Shown piece by piece: positions 5,199 through 7,095 of a DNA stretch of 7,095 nt (position 1 is its first letter; each line of letters starts with the position of its first letter). Source of the DNA: Acidobacteriota bacterium (GTDB taxonomy: Bacteria > Acidobacteriota > Vicinamibacteria > Vicinamibacterales > 2-12-FULL-66-21). The position numbers and the translations under genes are program-made. The stretch lies in assembly GCA_013694845.1 (NCBI GenBank), contig JACDBQ010000105.1, positions 1 to 7,095 on the forward strand. Reading direction: 5' to 3'. The notes below the pieces were generated by a model. The model was not told the DNA's origin and searched no databases. It saw only the letters and a program-made list of their open reading frames with translations.

Positions 5199-5204
5199 CT
5201 CCGC

Positions 5205-7025
5205 ATGACAGGTCATTGCGCTGCGCTCACCGCTCTCGCCCTGCTCGGACTCGCCGGCACGAGCCGTGCTCTCGGTCAGCAGACGCCGCCGAGAACACCG
5301 GAACGCGGTGCTGAATATCTCGAGCTGACGTTCGCGGTGGTTACGGCCGACGGCACGCCGGTCGCGGACCTTCGCGCCGACGAGCTCACGGTCAGGATCG
5401 GCGGCCGTGCGCGCGCGGTGCGATCAATGCACGTGATTCCCGTGGATGGGCCCGCCGCCGGCGCCAGGAATGCCTCGACGTTGCCGCCACCTTTCGGCAC
5501 GAACGTCAGCAGCGGCGCGACCCGTACGCTGGTGCTCGCGATCGATGAGGACTCGTTCAGGCCGGGATCGGAAGGGCCGTTGCGGCAGGCGGCAGACGCC
5601 CTGATCGCACGGGTCGGCGATGAGGATCGCGTTGCAGTCGTGACGATGCCCTTCGGAGGCGTGAAAGTACCGTTCACGACCGATCACGTCCGAGTGCGCA
5701 CGGCGCTGTCTCAGATCGTGGGGCAGGCGCCTGCGAACCAGACAGGATCGGAGCTCGCCTGCCGGTCCCGCCGCACCCTCGAGGCGCTCGTCAGTTATCT
5801 GGAAACCCTGGGCGTCCGAAATGACCCGACGACGATCATGTTCGTGACGGCAGGCCTTGCGGCGCCGCGACGCGACGCCGTATCGGCGCTGGCGCCGGGG
5901 ATGTGCGAGCTCTCGGAGAATCTGTTCACGCAGGTGGCGACGGCGGCCGGCCGCGCCCGCGCGCACTTCTACGTGATCAGGCCAGGAGACGCAGCGGACA
6001 GAGGCGCGAGCGTGCAGCGCGAAACAAGTATCGGGTCCGACAACCCGCTCGCGGGCATCGAACATCTGGTCGGAGCAACGGGTGGAAAACTGTTGTCGCT
6101 GACCGGGTCGGCGGGCACCGCGCTCGAGCGCGTCGTTCGTGAAACCTCCGCCCGCTACCTGGCGACGGTGGCCGCCCAGCCGAATGACCGGAGCGGGCGG
6201 TCGCAACAGCTCGACGTGCGCGTGTCACGCCGGGGTGTGGAGGTGCGAACGCACCCGCACATCACGTTCGCCAAGGCCGACGCCGCAGCCGCAAAACTCC
6301 TGCAGCCGTCGCTGCGCGACATGCTCGGTACTCCGGCGTTGTTCCGAGACCTTCCGATCCGTGCCGCCGGCTTCCCGGCGCTCGCCGCCGATGGTCAGAA
6401 CATCCGCATCGTGGCGTTGGCTGAGCCCGCGGAACCGGGCGTGAATCTGGAATCGCTGGCCGCGGTGCTCTTCGACAGAGACGGCAAGGTCGCATCGCAG
6501 TGGCTGGCCACGGCCCAGGAGCTCCAGCGCAGTCCGGTGATGGGCGCGATGAGCGCGCCTCCCGGCGCGTATCGCCTGCGCATCGCCGCCATCGATACGA
6601 CCGGACGGAGCGGCACGGCCGACTACGAAGTGACCGCCGAGATCGTCCGGTCCGGACCGCTGCGACTCAGCTCACTCGTGCTCGGCCTGAACCGCGTGGG
6701 CGGGTTTGTCCCCAAACTTCAGTTCACCACCGAACCCCTCGCCGTGGCGTACGTCGAGTTCGACGGCGCACCGGCGGGCGCGAAGGTGTTGACCGCTCTC
6801 GAGGTGGCGCAGACGACGAACGGCCCGGCAATCGTCACGGTGCCGTTGGCGATCCAGAGCTCCGCCGACAATCGCTATACGGCCATGGGATCCCTCGCCG
6901 TCGGAGCACTTCCCCCTGGCGACTACGTCGTCCGCGCTATGGTGGGACTGGAGGGGCATGCGGCGACACGAGTCGTCCGCACGATGAGGAAGGTCCCGGT
7001 GGACGCTGTGGTGAGGCAACCCTGA
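5205..7025 (+). CDS. exported VWA-domain protein, acidobacterial VWFA-related type
   Basis: This 606-residue protein has an N-terminal signal peptide: a hydrophobic core at about 7-18 and a likely cleavage site after ALG (24). It should act outside the cytoplasmic membrane. An N-terminal β-rich segment (LTFAVVTADGTPVADLRADELTVRIGG in pieces, 41-67) and the VWA domain (about 107-260) follow the plan of the VWFA-related domain common in Acidobacteriota. The strand before the metal site reads LVLAID (109-114), but the MIDAS motif D-x-S-x-S is D-E-D-S-F (114-118), so metal binding may be altered. Later come FVTAGL (213-218), HFYVIRP (254-260), RYLATVA (317-323) and LDVRVSRRGVEVRTH (336-350), the usual end of the module. 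The remaining ~250 residues look like β-sandwich repeats (for example IAAIDTTGRSGTADYEVTAE). No C-terminal membrane anchor or sorting signal is visible. The ATG at 5205 is chosen because it gives the signal peptide; there is no Shine-Dalgarno sequence. The ligand is unknown. Confidence 0.88.
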   Translation: MTGHCAALTALALLGLAGTSRALGQQTPPRTPERGAEYLELTFAVVTADGTPVADLRADELTVRIGGRARAVRSMHVIPVDGPAAGARNASTLPPPFGTNVSSGATRTLVLAIDEDSFRPGSEGPLRQAADALIARVGDEDRVAVVTMPFGGVKVPFTTDHVRVRTALSQIVGQAPANQTGSELACRSRRTLEALVSYLETLGVRNDPTTIMFVTAGLAAPRRDAVSALAPGMCELSENLFTQVATAAGRARAHFYVIRPGDAADRGASVQRETSIGSDNPLAGIEHLVGATGGKLLSLTGSAGTALERVVRETSARYLATVAAQPNDRSGRSQQLDVRVSRRGVEVRTHPHITFAKADAAAAKLLQPSLRDMLGTPALFRDLPIRAAGFPALAADGQNIRIVALAEPAEPGVNLESLAAVLFDRDGKVASQWLATAQELQRSPVMGAMSAPPGAYRLRIAAIDTTGRSGTADYEVTAEIVRSGPLRLSSLVLGLNRVGGFVPKLQFTTEPLAVAYVEFDGAPAGAKVLTALEVAQTTNGPAIVTVPLAIQSSADNRYTAMGSLAVGALPPGDYVVRAMVGLEGHAATRVVRTMRKVPVDAVVRQP

Positions 7026-7042
7026 AGGGCTGCCTCCACCAG

Positions 7043-7077
7043 AAACAAAAAAGCCGGATGCCCGAAGGCACCCGGCT
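7043..7077 (-). terminator. minus-strand intrinsic terminator of a gene beyond the right edge
   Basis: Read on the minus strand, AGCCGGGTGCC pairs with GGCATCCGGCT across a TTCG loop closed by C-G, the extra-stable UUCG tetraloop. A G-U wobble (bases 7071 and 7058) completes an 11-bp stem. It is followed by T's (7052-7047), a G and three more T's. On the plus strand the same pair becomes an A-C mismatch and no T-run follows. It therefore terminates a leftward gene that lies to the right of the window, converging on the VWA gene. Confidence 0.8.
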
Positions 7078-7095
7078 CGAGTCGTGCGGCAGGCC

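Noticed and set aside
5022..5204. selC (tRNA-Sec) or the start of selB directly after selA
   Set aside because: ATGCCATCG at 5026-5034 resembles the start of some selB genes, but no GHIDHGK G1 motif follows. TTCGAAG near 5079 resembles a T-loop, but no cloverleaf or long variable arm can be built around it.
5424..6206. 260-codon minus-strand frame inside the VWA gene
   Set aside because: It is antisense to a frame with a signal peptide and VWA strands, and it is rich in arginine and histidine without any recognisable motif.

Overview
The window looks like a chromosomal stretch of a high-GC member of the Acidobacteriota, most plausibly a Vicinamibacteria-type lineage. This is inferred, not proven. 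The base composition is GC-rich, the last gene encodes an exported protein of the acidobacterial VWFA-related type, and the small MXAN_5187-C-like gene is of a kind seen in Myxococcota and Acidobacteriota. No transposase, integrase, phage gene, CRISPR array, rRNA or convincing tRNA was found.

Layout, left to right. (1) 1-81: the tail beyond purH, nothing assignable. (2) 82-1686, minus: purH, the bifunctional enzyme for the last two steps of IMP synthesis, complete. (3) 1687-1955: a divergent intergenic region. It holds the purH ribosome binding site, a degenerate heptad repeat, a very good sigma-70-type promoter on the plus strand, a candidate ~90-nt structured RNA ending in an intrinsic-terminator-like hairpin, and then the cold-shock gene leader. 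(4) 1956-2162, plus: a 68-aa cold shock protein, followed by a strong hairpin terminator and a perfect 17-bp inverted repeat. (5) 2244-2846 and 2958-3386, both minus: a 200-aa MXAN_5187-C-like protein and a 142-aa protein of unknown function. They read in the same direction and are separated by a structured 111-bp gap. (6) 3387-3620: a divergent intergenic region dominated by four copies of a ~35-bp tandem repeat. (7) 3621-5021, plus: selA, L-seryl-tRNA(Sec) selenium transferase. (8) 5022-5204: two GC-rich hairpins. (9) 5205-7025, plus: a secreted von Willebrand factor A-type protein. (10) 7026-7095: an intrinsic terminator that reads on the minus strand, so a leftward gene should lie just beyond the right edge.

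The genes do not form one pathway: purine synthesis, RNA chaperoning, selenocysteine synthesis and an exported VWA protein sit side by side. selA implies that the cell makes selenoproteins, but selB and selC are not next to it here. The most unusual content is intergenic. Three of the gaps carry short, imperfect tandem repeats (7-nt units with a CTGAA core in two places, a 10-nt ACGGTTCAAC word in the third). The csp upstream region may encode a small RNA or a transcription attenuator. I did not find a clear new multi-gene defence or metabolic system.
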